Shown here: one piece after another, positions 1 through 10,000 of the stretch
Position numbering within the stretch: the stretch's first letter is position 1
Layout of the letters: each line of letters begins with the position of its first letter
NCBI GenBank assembly: GCA_934202505.1
Contig: CAKPXW010000048.1
Span: 1 to 11,643 of the forward strand
Direction of reading: 5' to 3'
DNA from: an uncultured Bacilli bacterium
GTDB lineage: Bacteria; Bacillota_I; Bacilli_A; RFN20; CAG-631
Length of the DNA: 11,643 nt
Made by a program: the position numbers and the translations under genes
Notes under the pieces: generated by a model
Databases searched by the model: none
What the model was told of the DNA's origin: nothing
The model's input: the letters and a program-made list of their open reading frames with translations, nothing else

Positions 1-37
1 ATAATAATAACAAATGAATGCATAATGTTTTATATTC

Positions 38-43
38 TATATT
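38..43 (+). promoter_or_regulatory. weak candidate -10 box for the PHP gene
   Basis: TATATT at 38-43 lies about 60 bases before the chosen start codon at 104. An overlapping TATTAT and an earlier TATATT at 31-36 are equally possible. The best -35 partner is a poor ATGAAT at 14-19 with an 18-base spacer. The whole leader is AT-rich, so such hexamers occur by chance. The rest of the leader (1-103) shows no riboswitch-like structure and no upstream gene. Confidence 0.25.
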
Positions 44-90
44 ATGAACATTAACTATTTCATCATGTATTTTTATTTTAGTAATATAAA

Positions 91-99
91 AAGGAAGGG
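91..99 (+). promoter_or_regulatory. Shine-Dalgarno site that fixes the PHP gene start
   Basis: AAGGAAGGG ends 4 bases before the ATG at 104. The earlier in-frame ATG at 44 has no purine-rich site in front of it, and the 20 residues it would add look like translated leader (Tyr, Phe and Ile rich). The ATG at 104 is therefore the supported start. Confidence 0.85.
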
Positions 100-103
100 T
101 ATT

Positions 104-1069
104 ATGAAAAAATATTTATTACCAAATGAAGGAACTTTTTTCAAAGCAAATTTACATTCTCATAGCACATTTTCTGATGGTCAATATAAACCAGAAGAAT
201 TAAAAAAACTCTACAAAGACAAAGGATATAGTGTTTTATCTTTAACTGACCATAATGTGATTGTACCTCATAATGATCTTTCAGATGAATCATTTATTTT
301 TATTACTGGTATTGAAATTAATATTAATGATGATCGTGTATGGCCATATTATGTTACTTATCATTTAAATTTTTATAGTAAAGATAAAAATCGTGATAAA
401 TTTTTTGAGTTTGAAAATAAATACGATTATAAAGTCGTAAATGATTTAATTAAAAAGGCTAATAAAGAAAATTTTCTTGTGCAATATAATCATCCTCGTT
501 GGTCATATCAAACAGCTAGTGATTTTGTAAATCTTGAAGGATTATGGGGTTTTGAAGTCTACAATCATGGTTGTGAAATTGATATGATGGATGGCTATGG
601 AGAATATGAATATGAAACTTATTGTAGATTAAATGTTGATAAGTTATCTTCTTTCCCTACCGTTGTAGCTACTGATGACAATCATAATTACAATAAAGGG
701 GAACATAATCCACGTAGTGACTCTTTTGGTGGATGGAGCATGATAAAAGCTAAATCATTATCATATGAGAATATCATTGAAGCCATGGAAAATGGTTATC
801 TATATGCTTCTACAGGGCCTGAAATTAAAGTGCTTTATATTGAAAACAATATTGTACACATTGAAACTTCTCCTTGTTGTTGCATAGCTATGTTAACTGA
901 TAGTAGAAACACTTTTTATCAAAGAAGCAATAACGATGATTTAACTTTCCTTGACATTCCACTTTTTGAAACTGCTAAATCTTTTAGAATTGAAGTTTGG
1001 AATACTAAAAAAGAAAAAGCTTTTACTAAATCTTATAAAATCGATAATTTTACAAAAATTAATTCATAA
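104..1069 (+). CDS. PHP-domain metal-dependent hydrolase (cytoplasmic)
   Basis: This 321-residue protein starts at the ATG at 104, which follows a strong ribosome binding site. It shows the ordered PHP metal-ligand motifs: His18-x-His20 in HSHSTFSDG with Asp25, Asp49-His50 in TDHN, Glu71 in GIEI, His130 in NHPRW, and Asp193-x-His195 in TDDNH. These are the usual ligands of the trinuclear metal centre in this superfamily, which mainly hydrolyses phosphoesters. A GYLYASTGPE segment (232-241) closes the catalytic domain. About 80 further residues form a predicted small beta domain, as in many stand-alone PHP proteins. There is no signal peptide or membrane segment. The length is close to stand-alone family members of about 280-320 residues. 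The natural substrate cannot be read from sequence, and a trpH-type nucleoside 3',5'-bisphosphate or RNA role is only one option. Three consecutive cysteines (259-261) in the C-terminal domain are unusual. The gene stands alone and converges on the protease operon, so no functional link is implied. Confidence 0.9.
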   Translation: MKKYLLPNEGTFFKANLHSHSTFSDGQYKPEELKKLYKDKGYSVLSLTDHNVIVPHNDLSDESFIFITGIEININDDRVWPYYVTYHLNFYSKDKNRDKFFEFENKYDYKVVNDLIKKANKENFLVQYNHPRWSYQTASDFVNLEGLWGFEVYNHGCEIDMMDGYGEYEYETYCRLNVDKLSSFPTVVATDDNHNYNKGEHNPRSDSFGGWSMIKAKSLSYENIIEAMENGYLYASTGPEIKVLYIENNIVHIETSPCCCIAMLTDSRNTFYQRSNNDDLTFLDIPLFETAKSFRIEVWNTKKEKAFTKSYKIDNFTKINS

Positions 1070-1071
1070 TT

Positions 1072-1131
1072 AAAAAAAGCATCAATTATTTTAAGTATTT
1101 ATATTTTACTTAAACATAACTGATGTTTTTA
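1072..1131. terminator. bidirectional intrinsic terminator between convergent genes
   Basis: An A-run at 1072-1078 and CATCA at 1080-1084 pair with TGATG at 1121-1125 and the T-run at 1126-1130, with one G-T wobble at 1079/1126. Inside this, TTTAAGTA (1090-1097) pairs perfectly with TACTTAAA (1107-1114) around a 9-base loop. The T-runs on both strands suit termination from both directions. The structure fills the gap between the stop codons at 1069 (plus) and 1135 (minus). The stem is AT-rich, so its strength is uncertain. Confidence 0.75.
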
Positions 1132-1134
1132 TTT

Positions 1135-2496
1135 TTAATATGTTTTTTTAATAGTAATTGTTGCTTCTTTAACATCTAAAGAATCAATAACAAAATTATA
1201 ACGCAAAGGTGTTTCATCATAATATTTTACTTTTTCAAGTTTTTCATTACTTAAAAACAAAGTAGTATCATCGGCTTTAGAACTATCTGATAAATAAGTA
1301 TCTCCATTACTTGTAGTTATTTGAGAAATTATTTTATACGCTGTTGATGAATTATTATATTTAAAAGTTCCATCTTTTTTGGTGTCAGCTTTTAAATGAA
1401 GCATTCTTATACCATCTACCCCAAACAATTTATCTTTAGTATTAAGTCCTGTATTAGTGTAATATTCTAATGCAAAATATTCTTGATATAACCCTTTTGA
1501 CATATCAAAATCATTTGCAAGAATTATATACTCTCCAGATGATTCAAAAGGTTTTAGTTTTATAGTTACTTCATCTTTACTTCCATCTATTAAATATGGA
1601 TTAGTTGTCCAATTTAATAAAGATTTTGTAAAGCTATTATGATCGCCTTTGGTATCATGATCCATTAGATCTGCCCAGCCTAATCCACCAATACTTGTTC
1701 CAGCTGATACATTATAGTCATAGTAATCATCTATTCCAAACATATGAGTTATTTCATGAACTATAGTATGGGTATCACAACTTGCTCCATCAAAAGTAAA
1801 AAAGTCTCTAGTTGCAAAAACATTACTACATATTTTTTTATTTCCATATGTTTTAGTTTTATCTGAATAATATGTAGTATAGGCCCACCATAAATCATTT
1901 TTTCTATTAACATCCATTGGCGCATCATTGACCATTATGATACCATCAATGTAGCCATCATTATTTGCATCATATTTAGTAAAATCTACCAAATTATTAT
2001 CTTCATAATATTTTAAGGCTTCATTTAAAATCATATTTGATGCATCAACATAATTTGAAATGCTTCCATAATAAGTAGTTGTTTGTAAAGTTGTATAAAC
2101 ATTTTGAATATCAAAAGAGATGTCTAATTTCCCATAACTTGATTTTTCAAAAAACTCGGAAACACTTACCCACTCTAAAGATTCATCATTTTTAGAATTA
2201 AATGCTTTTTGTAGATAATCTGTATCAATTTTATCTTTTACATTTTTAAAGTGTACCGGAATAACTAATATATTAGCTTTTCCAATTGATGGTGTTAAAC
2301 CTTCATTTTTATTTAAAATGTTTAAATCTGCATTTGTATTGATTATACTATAGCCATTTTCTTCAACACTTGTATTATCTTTTATACTTTCACTAGATGA
2401 ATAAATACCACTAGATGATGACTCACTAGTGGTATTATTATTGCATCCAGTAATAAACAATATTGATAATAATAGTAGTTTATTACTATATTTCAT
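1135..2496 (-). CDS. M6-like zinc metalloprotease lipoprotein
   Basis: This 453-residue protein is predicted to be exported, lipid-anchored and to cleave proteins outside the cell. Its signal peptide ends in a lipobox ITGC with lipidated Cys18, followed by a Ser/Asn/Glu-rich linker to about residue 50. The catalytic domain shows M6 (immune inhibitor A type) features. SVSEFFEKSSYGKLDI (111-126) matches the family's pattern of an aromatic pair followed by SYG. The zinc site is HEITHMFGIDD, giving His247, Glu248, His251 and probable third ligand Asp257 (HExxHxxGxxD). A candidate Met-turn is LMD at Met278, followed by a LLNW segment (293-296), as in M6 enzymes. DANNDGYID (176-184) resembles an EF-hand/dockerin calcium loop. 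A beta-rich tail of about 150 residues follows, with no C-terminal anchor. It is the last gene of the operon: its ATG directly follows the upstream stop codon, and its ribosome binding site (2505-2511) lies inside the upstream gene. Peptidase function is well supported; exact family membership and substrate are not. Confidence 0.85.
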   Translation of the reverse strand: MKYSNKLLLLSILFITGCNNNTTSESSSSGIYSSSESIKDNTSVEENGYSIINTNADLNILNKNEGLTPSIGKANILVIPVHFKNVKDKIDTDYLQKAFNSKNDESLEWVSVSEFFEKSSYGKLDISFDIQNVYTTLQTTTYYGSISNYVDASNMILNEALKYYEDNNLVDFTKYDANNDGYIDGIIMVNDAPMDVNRKNDLWWAYTTYYSDKTKTYGNKKICSNVFATRDFFTFDGASCDTHTIVHEITHMFGIDDYYDYNVSAGTSIGGLGWADLMDHDTKGDHNSFTKSLLNWTTNPYLIDGSKDEVTIKLKPFESSGEYIILANDFDMSKGLYQEYFALEYYTNTGLNTKDKLFGVDGIRMLHLKADTKKDGTFKYNNSSTAYKIISQITTSNGDTYLSDSSKADDTTLFLSNEKLEKVKYYDETPLRYNFVIDSLDVKEATITIKKTY

Positions 2497-3924
2497 TTAG
2501 GCAACTCCTTCAGGTAAAGTAATTTCTGTTGAGTTCCAATTTGTAAATGTATAAGTTTTAATTACAGAAACAGCGCTTTTTCCGCTTAATACATATGCGC
2601 TTGTAACAATCTTATCTATTGATAATGTAAAATCATCATTTTCTTTTAGGTAAATATGTACACCGCTATAGTTTTGTGGATATTGGAATAAAGCAGCACA
2701 TAGTTTTGCATCTGTATCTGCATCTTTTGGCATTAAATATCCTTCTTTTTCATTATAAATGAAGTCTGAAGCATCAATATCATATAATCTTACTCTATCA
2801 AAGTAAACACTACTTAAGTAAGCTTCATAGTTATCCATTCCATAGCCATAAATTGTATAGTTTGTATGATCTCCACTATCTAAATAATATGTAGGAGAAA
2901 TACTATCTTCATTACTAATTAAATAGTCAATATTTATAAGTCCAGTTGAAGCTTCATAAGTATATTCATAAATACCATTATTTGTACGAAGTTTATTTTC
3001 TACTTTATAATCTTCATAAATTTGACCATTTTTTACAAGAGTCCATAGAACTGATGCAGTATAGTTCATTGTATTTGCACTTGTAAATAAATTATTAAAT
3101 ACTGCTTTTTGAGCATCATTTAAAGCTACACCAATATATTCTTCTCTATCTTTAAAGTATGGTTGATTTGGATTTACATATTTTGTAGCATTTAATTTGC
3201 TAACGTCAACTGTTGCATAGCCATGTTCGCGAATATCTATATCAAAATAAAATACACTTTCACTAGCAATAGAGATAGCATCAATATGTGTTAAATAATT
3301 ATCATTCCAACTAATTTCTAATTTTTCCCAATATTCACTACTATTATCGCCAAATACTTCCTTGCAGACATTTGTTAAAGCCTCTTGATTTGCTGGTTTG
3401 CAAACTTTATTTTGTAAGTCAAAAACAAAGTCTTCTTCCCAATCAATTCCTGCAAGTTCAAAACGATCAACAGTTGAATAATAGTTAAAGAAATATTCAT
3501 TATTTTGATCTAGGTATTGATATTTTTTTTGACTACCGTCATCTAGATAATATACTAATTCTCCAGCATCATTTTCTACTAAATAATCTACGAAATTTGA
3601 ATTATTAGATTCATAGTCAATTTGTATATTATGCCCATCATACATATATTCAGTGGCATTTCCTCCAATATATTCACGTGATTGTACTACTTGATACGTA
3701 AAATCTACAATATAGTTATATTCAGTATCATTTGCATAAGTAGTAAAATAATCATTTACATTGGTAATTTCTACAAAATCTTGTTTGTCTGAAGTTTCAG
3801 ATGAAGAAACTTCAGGCAAAGTTGATTCAGAATTGGTTGTATTTGAAATAGAATCTTCTTCCTTTCCACAAGATGCTAATAAAATTGTAGATAGAAGAAA
3901 TAAATTTAATTTTTTATTTTTCAT
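2497..3924 (-). CDS. Lipoprotein of unknown function with two tandem repeat domains
   Basis: I do not recognise this 475-residue family. It starts with a lipoprotein signal peptide: basic MKNKK, a hydrophobic core, and lipobox LASC with Cys19. A Ser/Thr/Glu-rich linker runs to about residue 50. The rest appears to be two copies of one domain, roughly 59-240 and 280-465. Landmarks recur at a nearly constant offset of 221-222 residues: YYLDxG (125 and 346), DF followed by two aromatic or aliphatic residues (165 and 387), Pro (177 and 399), Cys (187 and 409), and IDxI (214 and 436). Both copies are rich in Tyr, Asp and Asn with alternating hydrophobics, which suggests beta sheets. No enzyme motif was seen. 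A binding or accessory role for the flanking proteases, perhaps as chaperone, inhibitor or substrate binder, is only inferred from the operon. The start is well supported by AGGAGG 5 bases upstream. Confidence 0.85.
   Translation of the reverse strand: MKNKKLNLFLLSTILLASCGKEEDSISNTTNSESTLPEVSSSETSDKQDFVEITNVNDYFTTYANDTEYNYIVDFTYQVVQSREYIGGNATEYMYDGHNIQIDYESNNSNFVDYLVENDAGELVYYLDDGSQKKYQYLDQNNEYFFNYYSTVDRFELAGIDWEEDFVFDLQNKVCKPANQEALTNVCKEVFGDNSSEYWEKLEISWNDNYLTHIDAISIASESVFYFDIDIREHGYATVDVSKLNATKYVNPNQPYFKDREEYIGVALNDAQKAVFNNLFTSANTMNYTASVLWTLVKNGQIYEDYKVENKLRTNNGIYEYTYEASTGLINIDYLISNEDSISPTYYLDSGDHTNYTIYGYGMDNYEAYLSSVYFDRVRLYDIDASDFIYNEKEGYLMPKDADTDAKLCAALFQYPQNYSGVHIYLKENDDFTLSIDKIVTSAYVLSGKSAVSVIKTYTFTNWNSTEITLPEGVA
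2505..2511 (-). promoter_or_regulatory. ribosome binding site embedded in the upstream gene
   Basis: On the minus strand GAAGGAG lies 8 bases before the ATG at 2496. The same bases encode the Glu-Gly pair near the end of the upstream lipoprotein. The stop (2499-2497) and start (2496-2494) codons touch with no base between them, an arrangement typical of translational coupling. Confidence 0.85.
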
Positions 3925-3929
3925 AATTG

Positions 3930-3935
3930 CCTCCT
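3930..3935 (-). promoter_or_regulatory. ribosome binding site overlapping the upstream stop codon
   Basis: AGGAGG on the minus strand lies 5 bases before the ATG at 3924. Its first two bases are the last two bases of the TAG stop of the giant protease gene. Only 9 bases separate that stop from the start, so ribosomes finishing the long gene are placed to reinitiate here. Confidence 0.85.
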
Positions 3936-4035
3936 AGATATTTTCTTTTCTTTTTCTAATTACTATATAGGCAGCTGATAATAGACATACAATGCTTCCT
4001 GATGTGGCAATTGCACCTTTACAGCCTTTTTTAGT
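3934..4035 (-). other. C-terminal Cys-containing surface-retention tail (encoded within the giant gene)
   Basis: The last residues are a polar Asn/Asp/Thr/Lys linker, then KKGCKG with Cys2522, a hydrophobic stretch (about 2525-2543) and RKRKENI. The layout is that of a sorting signal: short motif, transmembrane helix, basic end. No LPXTG-like motif precedes the helix. It could simply be a stop-transfer anchor. A Gly-Cys motif in this place also resembles the Cys-based C-terminal sorting tails known in other phyla (MYXO-CTERM, SYNERG-CTERM types). That comparison is by layout only. Confidence 0.7.
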
Positions 4036-7000
4036 TGGTTTATTATCATCAGTAGTATTGTTGTCTTTTTGTTTTTCAAGTGTCAAATTGCTAATATAAT
4101 ATTTGAATTGAATATTTCCATCTTCGTTTACACTAAAGATAAAGTTAGTATTATTGAAATTAACTGAATAGTTATCACCATTGTGTCTTACTCTATCAAA
4201 AGTTCCACCTTTATCACTAAATATGAATTCACCACTACCATCTTTATTTATAGTTAGTGTGTATTCGCCATCAGTAGTAGTAACTTTATAAGTTCCTACA
4301 ATTGGTTTTACCTCATCTTCTGTTAAAGTTGGAGTATCTATTTCAAGAACTTGATTATATAAGTCAAGTAAGTGAGCTACTTTTTCACTATCAAATAAAG
4401 CTATTTGACCTTCATCTGTAATTGTTGAGTAACTATCATAAGCATCTATGATTTGTTGTTTATTTGAATTATCTGCTTTAGTGATATCAGTTAGAGCATC
4501 AATTGCTTCAATTGCTTTATTTGTTGCATCATCAGCAACTGCATCGCCAATAATTTTTTCACTAAAGTAATTTGTATATACCCATGTATCATAACCTTGT
4601 CCATTTTGTGGATAAACCATTGTTAGTTTAGAAGTAAACCCAACATAGTCCACAAAGTTTGCATAATAATATGGATATAAGTAATAGTACATATTATAAA
4701 CATTACCTTCAGCTATATGATATAACTTGTTCAAATCATTAGTTAATGAATTTTGCGTTAATTGATTTAAATAATTAATCAAACTTGCATTGTAAGAGCC
4801 TTCAAGTGTAGGAGCATCAAATGCTAAGAAATTAACTTTCTTTAACTTATCAGCACCATAGAAAGCAAATTCTCCAATATTTGTAAGACTTCTTGGTAAA
4901 GTAATTTCAGTTAAAGCAAGTGCACTTGTTGAGCTATAGAAAGCATATGCATCAATTCTAGTTGTTCCTTCTTTTACTGTGTAAGTCTTTCTAGCATTTG
5001 CTAAAGGATAAGCTTGTAATTGTAAACTACCATTTGGAAGATAGATATATAAAACACCATCTTCAATTAAATATTTTGAGTTATTATAGTCAAGATAACC
5101 TTCATGTGAGAATTGAGTTAAATAGTTAGAAGAAGAGAATGCACCAAATTCAATTGTTTCTAGACTTTCTGGAAGATTGATATTAGCCACATAAGTTGAA
5201 TTAAATGCATATGTTCTTACAACTTTAAGACTAGGGATTGATAAATCTCTAATTGGGTTTGCATAGAAAGCAAATTCTCCAACTTCAAGACAATTTTGAA
5301 GATCCAACTTATTAATGCCACAATTTGCGAAAGCTTTATTTCCAACATATGTCACATTTGTTAAATCAACAGTTTTTAAAGAACTATCAAGATAGAATGC
5401 CAAGTCTTTTATTACTTTAACATTTATTAAGTTAATATTTGTAAGTTTGCTACATTGACTAAATGCACCTTCATTTATTGTTTCTAAAGTACTCTTTTCA
5501 AGATTTAATACATTATTTAATCCTGTATTTCCTAAGAAAGCATAATCATCAATTGTAGCAATTGATGATAAATCGATTGTTACTAATGAAGAAGTTGGAG
5601 CATCTTCAAGTTCAGTCACATAAGCAAAGGCATACTTACCAATATGATGAACATTGCTTAAGTCGATTGTAGAAAGTTTATAACAATTAAAGAAAGCATA
5701 TGATTCAATTGTAGAAATACTTTCCATATTGTTAACTGTTGTTAATTCATTACATTCTTTAAACATTCCTCTACTTAAAGTATCAGACATTGTATTTGAT
5801 AATGTAACTTCTTTTAATTGACTACATTTTGCAAAGGCACTTTCACCAATATTTTCAACTTTTTCAAAAGAAATAGATGTAATTGCTGAACTCATAAATG
5901 CACCTTTTCCTACTTCTATAATATTTGTAGTATTGATACTATTAAGTTTTGTTTCAGCAAAAGCGTATTCACCAATTGTTCCACTTCCTAATGTAGCAGT
6001 TCCAAATGATGTAAATGATTTATAGAAAGCATATGCTCCAATAGTAGCACTATCGCCAATTGTTAAATTGTTTAATGTAGAAATATTTGCAAATGCTCCA
6101 TAACTTACTGTAACATTTGTTCCTAACTTGACATCATTAATAGATGTATTTGTAAACATATAATCATTAATTGTATTTAATACATTAACATTACTAATAA
6201 CATTTAAATCTTTTGCATAATAGAATACATATGTTCCAAAATTTGTATTTGCACAATTTACAAAGTCAATTGTCTTAATATTGCTATAAGCAAAAGCAAA
6301 ATCTTCAACATCAGTAATTGTACTTGGTAAAGTTAAACTTTCAATAACATTATTTCCAGCAAAGGCCCCATGACCTATTTTTGTGATAGTAGAAGCAAAA
6401 GAATTAACTTTTACATTTGTAGGAACTAAAACTATTGTATCTTTAGTATTTGAATATAATACATTATCTTCTACAGTGTATAAAGTATTTGTTCCATTTA
6501 TTTCTAAAGAATTAAAGTATTCACAATCAATAAATGGAGTACCTTGCATATGAAGTTTTGTATTAGCACTTAATACTAGTTTTTCAATACTTGATCCTTT
6601 AAATGCTTCATCATTAATATAAACATCCCCATTAGGTAATACTAAGGTTGTAATTCCTGTATTGGCAAAAGCTTGAGCAGAAATTGTTACATTTTTAGCA
6701 TTAGGGAAATTTAATGTTTGTAATTGTTTACATCCAGCAAAAGCATTTTTACCAATTGTAATATTTTCTTTTGTAAATGTAACTTCTTTTAATGAACTAT
6801 TAATGAATGTTTTATCATAAATAACTTCTTTATTTATAACTATATTTTCAATAGCTGAATTTTCAAACATAGAAACATTAAGAGGAGTTTCTTCATGAAT
6901 TGTTACATCATTTAATAATTTTGTATTGGCAAAGGCATTTTTAAATACAACTCTTACTTTTTCTAAATCAATCTTAGTTAAAGCAGTATTAGCAAAGGCT

Positions 7001-10000
7001 CCTTCACCAATTGTAACGATATTTGATAAATCTTTTCCTGTAGTTTGACCTTCTTTATTTACATTTGAAAGTTTTTCGCAATTTCTAAAAGCATAATTTT
7101 CAACTTTTACTACATTATTTAGATTTATTGTTTCAAGATTAATACATCCTTCAAATGCACCAACATAAATATCAGTTGTATCTTCTGGTAAAGTAACACT
7201 CTTTAAAGCAGTTAAGCCAGAGAAAGCATATTTTTGGATATATTTAACACCTGCTGGTAAAGTAATACTTGTGATTGTGTCATCACCAACAACTTTTTGA
7301 ATTGCATAACCATCTTTATCAAGACCATCATATGTATAGTGGGCAAAAGCATAAGGTCCAATATATTTAATTCCTAAATCATCAGGGACTACAATATCTC
7401 CACCAAAGCCTTTATAGTACATTAACATTACACCACTTGTAATAAATGGATTTTTAACTGTAACTGAAGTTGAAGGTGTAAATACAGTTTCCATACCATT
7501 TTCATAAACTACAGCTTTAATATTAATTGGAGTTTTTGTTTCTTTTAAAGCTGTAACTAAGCCTGTTTCATCAACAGAAACAAATTCAGAGTTAGAAGAA
7601 ACATATTTGATTTCAAGTTTTGATTTATCAACATACCATGGTTCAAGTTCAACTGACAATCTAAATTGCTCTGAAGGATAAATTTCAAAGGAATTAGATT
7701 TTGGCATATAATCAAAAGTATCTTGAGAAGCTAATGAAGAATGTTCATAATCATCATTGAATGATTTAACAGTTGTATAACCACTATAAAATACTTTTTC
7801 AAGAGAAATCTTATTTGTAGTATTATTATCAATTACTTTAACTTTTACTTGAACACTTGTTCCATACATAGCTGATTTTCCAGTTATTGTAGCAATACCT
7901 TTGGAAACACCATATACTTTACCATTTCCAACAACAGCAATATCGTTATTTGAAGATGTCCAATTGAAGTTATTTAACATTGCATTTTCAACATTAACAT
8001 AATCATTTAAATCAATCCTTGAATTTTTATTTACTTCAATTTGCTTTGAATTAAAAGCAAGTTTTGCATTATCAGAGCCATTTAATGAAACATAATAAAT
8101 ATTAGAATTCATTGCATAATCATCAACCATAAAGAAGACAGTATCTGGATAATCAGAATTCTTTAAGTCATCAAAATAGTCAGTTAATTCAAATTTAACA
8201 AGTGTTGAAGTATTAGCACTAGTTTGATATACAGGAATTGGATTATCAGTTAATGGAATTAATTTTTTATCTTTAATAGCACATGGTCTAACGGATTGAA
8301 CATATCTATTATCTGAAACAGTAAGATTAATATAATAGCGATAATCTTTATCTGTTTTGTTCCATTCTCTTACATAATCAACTTTTTCTACTGTTGGTGC
8401 TTCATAATCAACATAGAATCTAAATTTAATTTCATTATTACTTACTTTATCACCATCTTTATAGTCTAAAGAAGCAACCATTTTAATTTCAAATTGAGTA
8501 TTATTTGCGAAAGCATAACCATCTTTATCTAGCATGCTTAAATTGTATTGTTCATTATAAGGTAAGATTCCACCACTACTTCCATAATAAGTAGATTTTT
8601 TATTATTATAAGTAGTTAATGAATAAATTACTTCTCCTGTAGCCACATTAGTTATTGTTGTTTTTAATTCTTTAGCACCTCGTAGCATACCAGCATAGAC
8701 TGAATATAGTTGATAAATTGCTGAATCTGAATCAATTGAAATAGCTGCTTTGTCTTCTGTTCCAGCTATTTTTTCATAACCAGCATCCATTTCATAAACA
8801 TATCCACCTAAAGGTAAAATGTAATACTCACCATATTTTCCATAAGGAGTTGTTGCATATAAATCAGCAACCGTTTTATCTTTATCACTGATTGAATCAT
8901 CAGCACGATCTTTTTCTACATCATAATAAGTTTTATCAAACATTGGAGCTTTTAACCAATCGCCATAGAAAGCAAGGAAAGGTATTGAAAGCTCAATATT
9001 TTTTTTGTCACTTACAGTTGTTAAATTTTCAAGTGTAATATAACCTTCAACATACATTCCATTTACAAAGTTTTTGTCAATGTATGCTTTTTCTTCATCT
9101 GATAATTGTAATGTTACTTCAATTGTTGAAGTAGTATTAGCAGGAACAGTAACTTTTGTTCCATTTAATGATAAGTTATTACCAACTTTAATTTGCATAG
9201 TTGGATTAAACATATGAGCTGTTTCGGCAACTGATTTTTCATCAGAAGAAACTGTTTCAGTCATTGTAAAGTTTGAAACATCATAAATCATTTCTTGATT
9301 TGATATATTAGAAATATTAAATGCAGCAACATATTTACCTGTTTTTTCTTTATCATCGCCAAGTTCAAGTTTTGTCTTTGTAAGTCCATCAACATAAAGA
9401 TATGCATTTGTTTCAATAGCATTCATTAATGTTGCAAGACCTGCTCCTTGCTTTCTTGGTGAGTATGGATTTCCTACTTCATTTTTACAAATTACAGCTG
9501 TAGACATTAATAATTGATTAACCATACTAGTAACTTCACTTGGAGAAAGTGTTGGCCAATTTTTCTTAACATATTCACGGATTACAATAACAATACCACA
9601 TGTATTTGGTGTTGCCATAGAAGTACCAGACATCTTGTCATATTTATTTCCTAAAACTGAAGAATAAATATTTCCACCATGCGCTGTAATTTCTGGCTTT
9701 AATGTTAAATCTGCAAGAGGGCCCCATGATGAAAAATCACTCATAAATGGACCTGCATTATATGATTTATTAAATCTTAAAGTACCAGTTTTTCCAGAAT
9801 TAACAATAGAGTTTCCTGCATCTACTGAAATTGAAGCTACAGGGATAAATAATTCATCACCACATGTCATTCTAATAACACCAGAAACATTGTTATAAAT
9901 TAAAATACCAATGGCTCCATGAGAATAAGCAGCTAAAAGTTTATCTTCAAAAGAAACGTTTCCACCTCTTTTTACAATAGCAATCTTACCTGTTACATCT

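Noticed and set aside
44..103. N-terminal extension of the PHP protein from the ATG at 44.
   Set aside because: There is no Shine-Dalgarno before it, whereas the ATG at 104 has a strong one. The extension resembles translated AT-rich leader, and PHP proteins usually begin a few residues before the HxH motif.
4815..7380. CRISPR array or recent tandem DNA repeat suggested by recurring AGCAAAGGC- and GAAAGCATA-like strings.
   Set aside because: The recurring strings are codons for the AF-x-x core of LRR units in one open frame. Spacing is irregular and flanks are diverged, so this is a protein repeat, not a CRISPR array.
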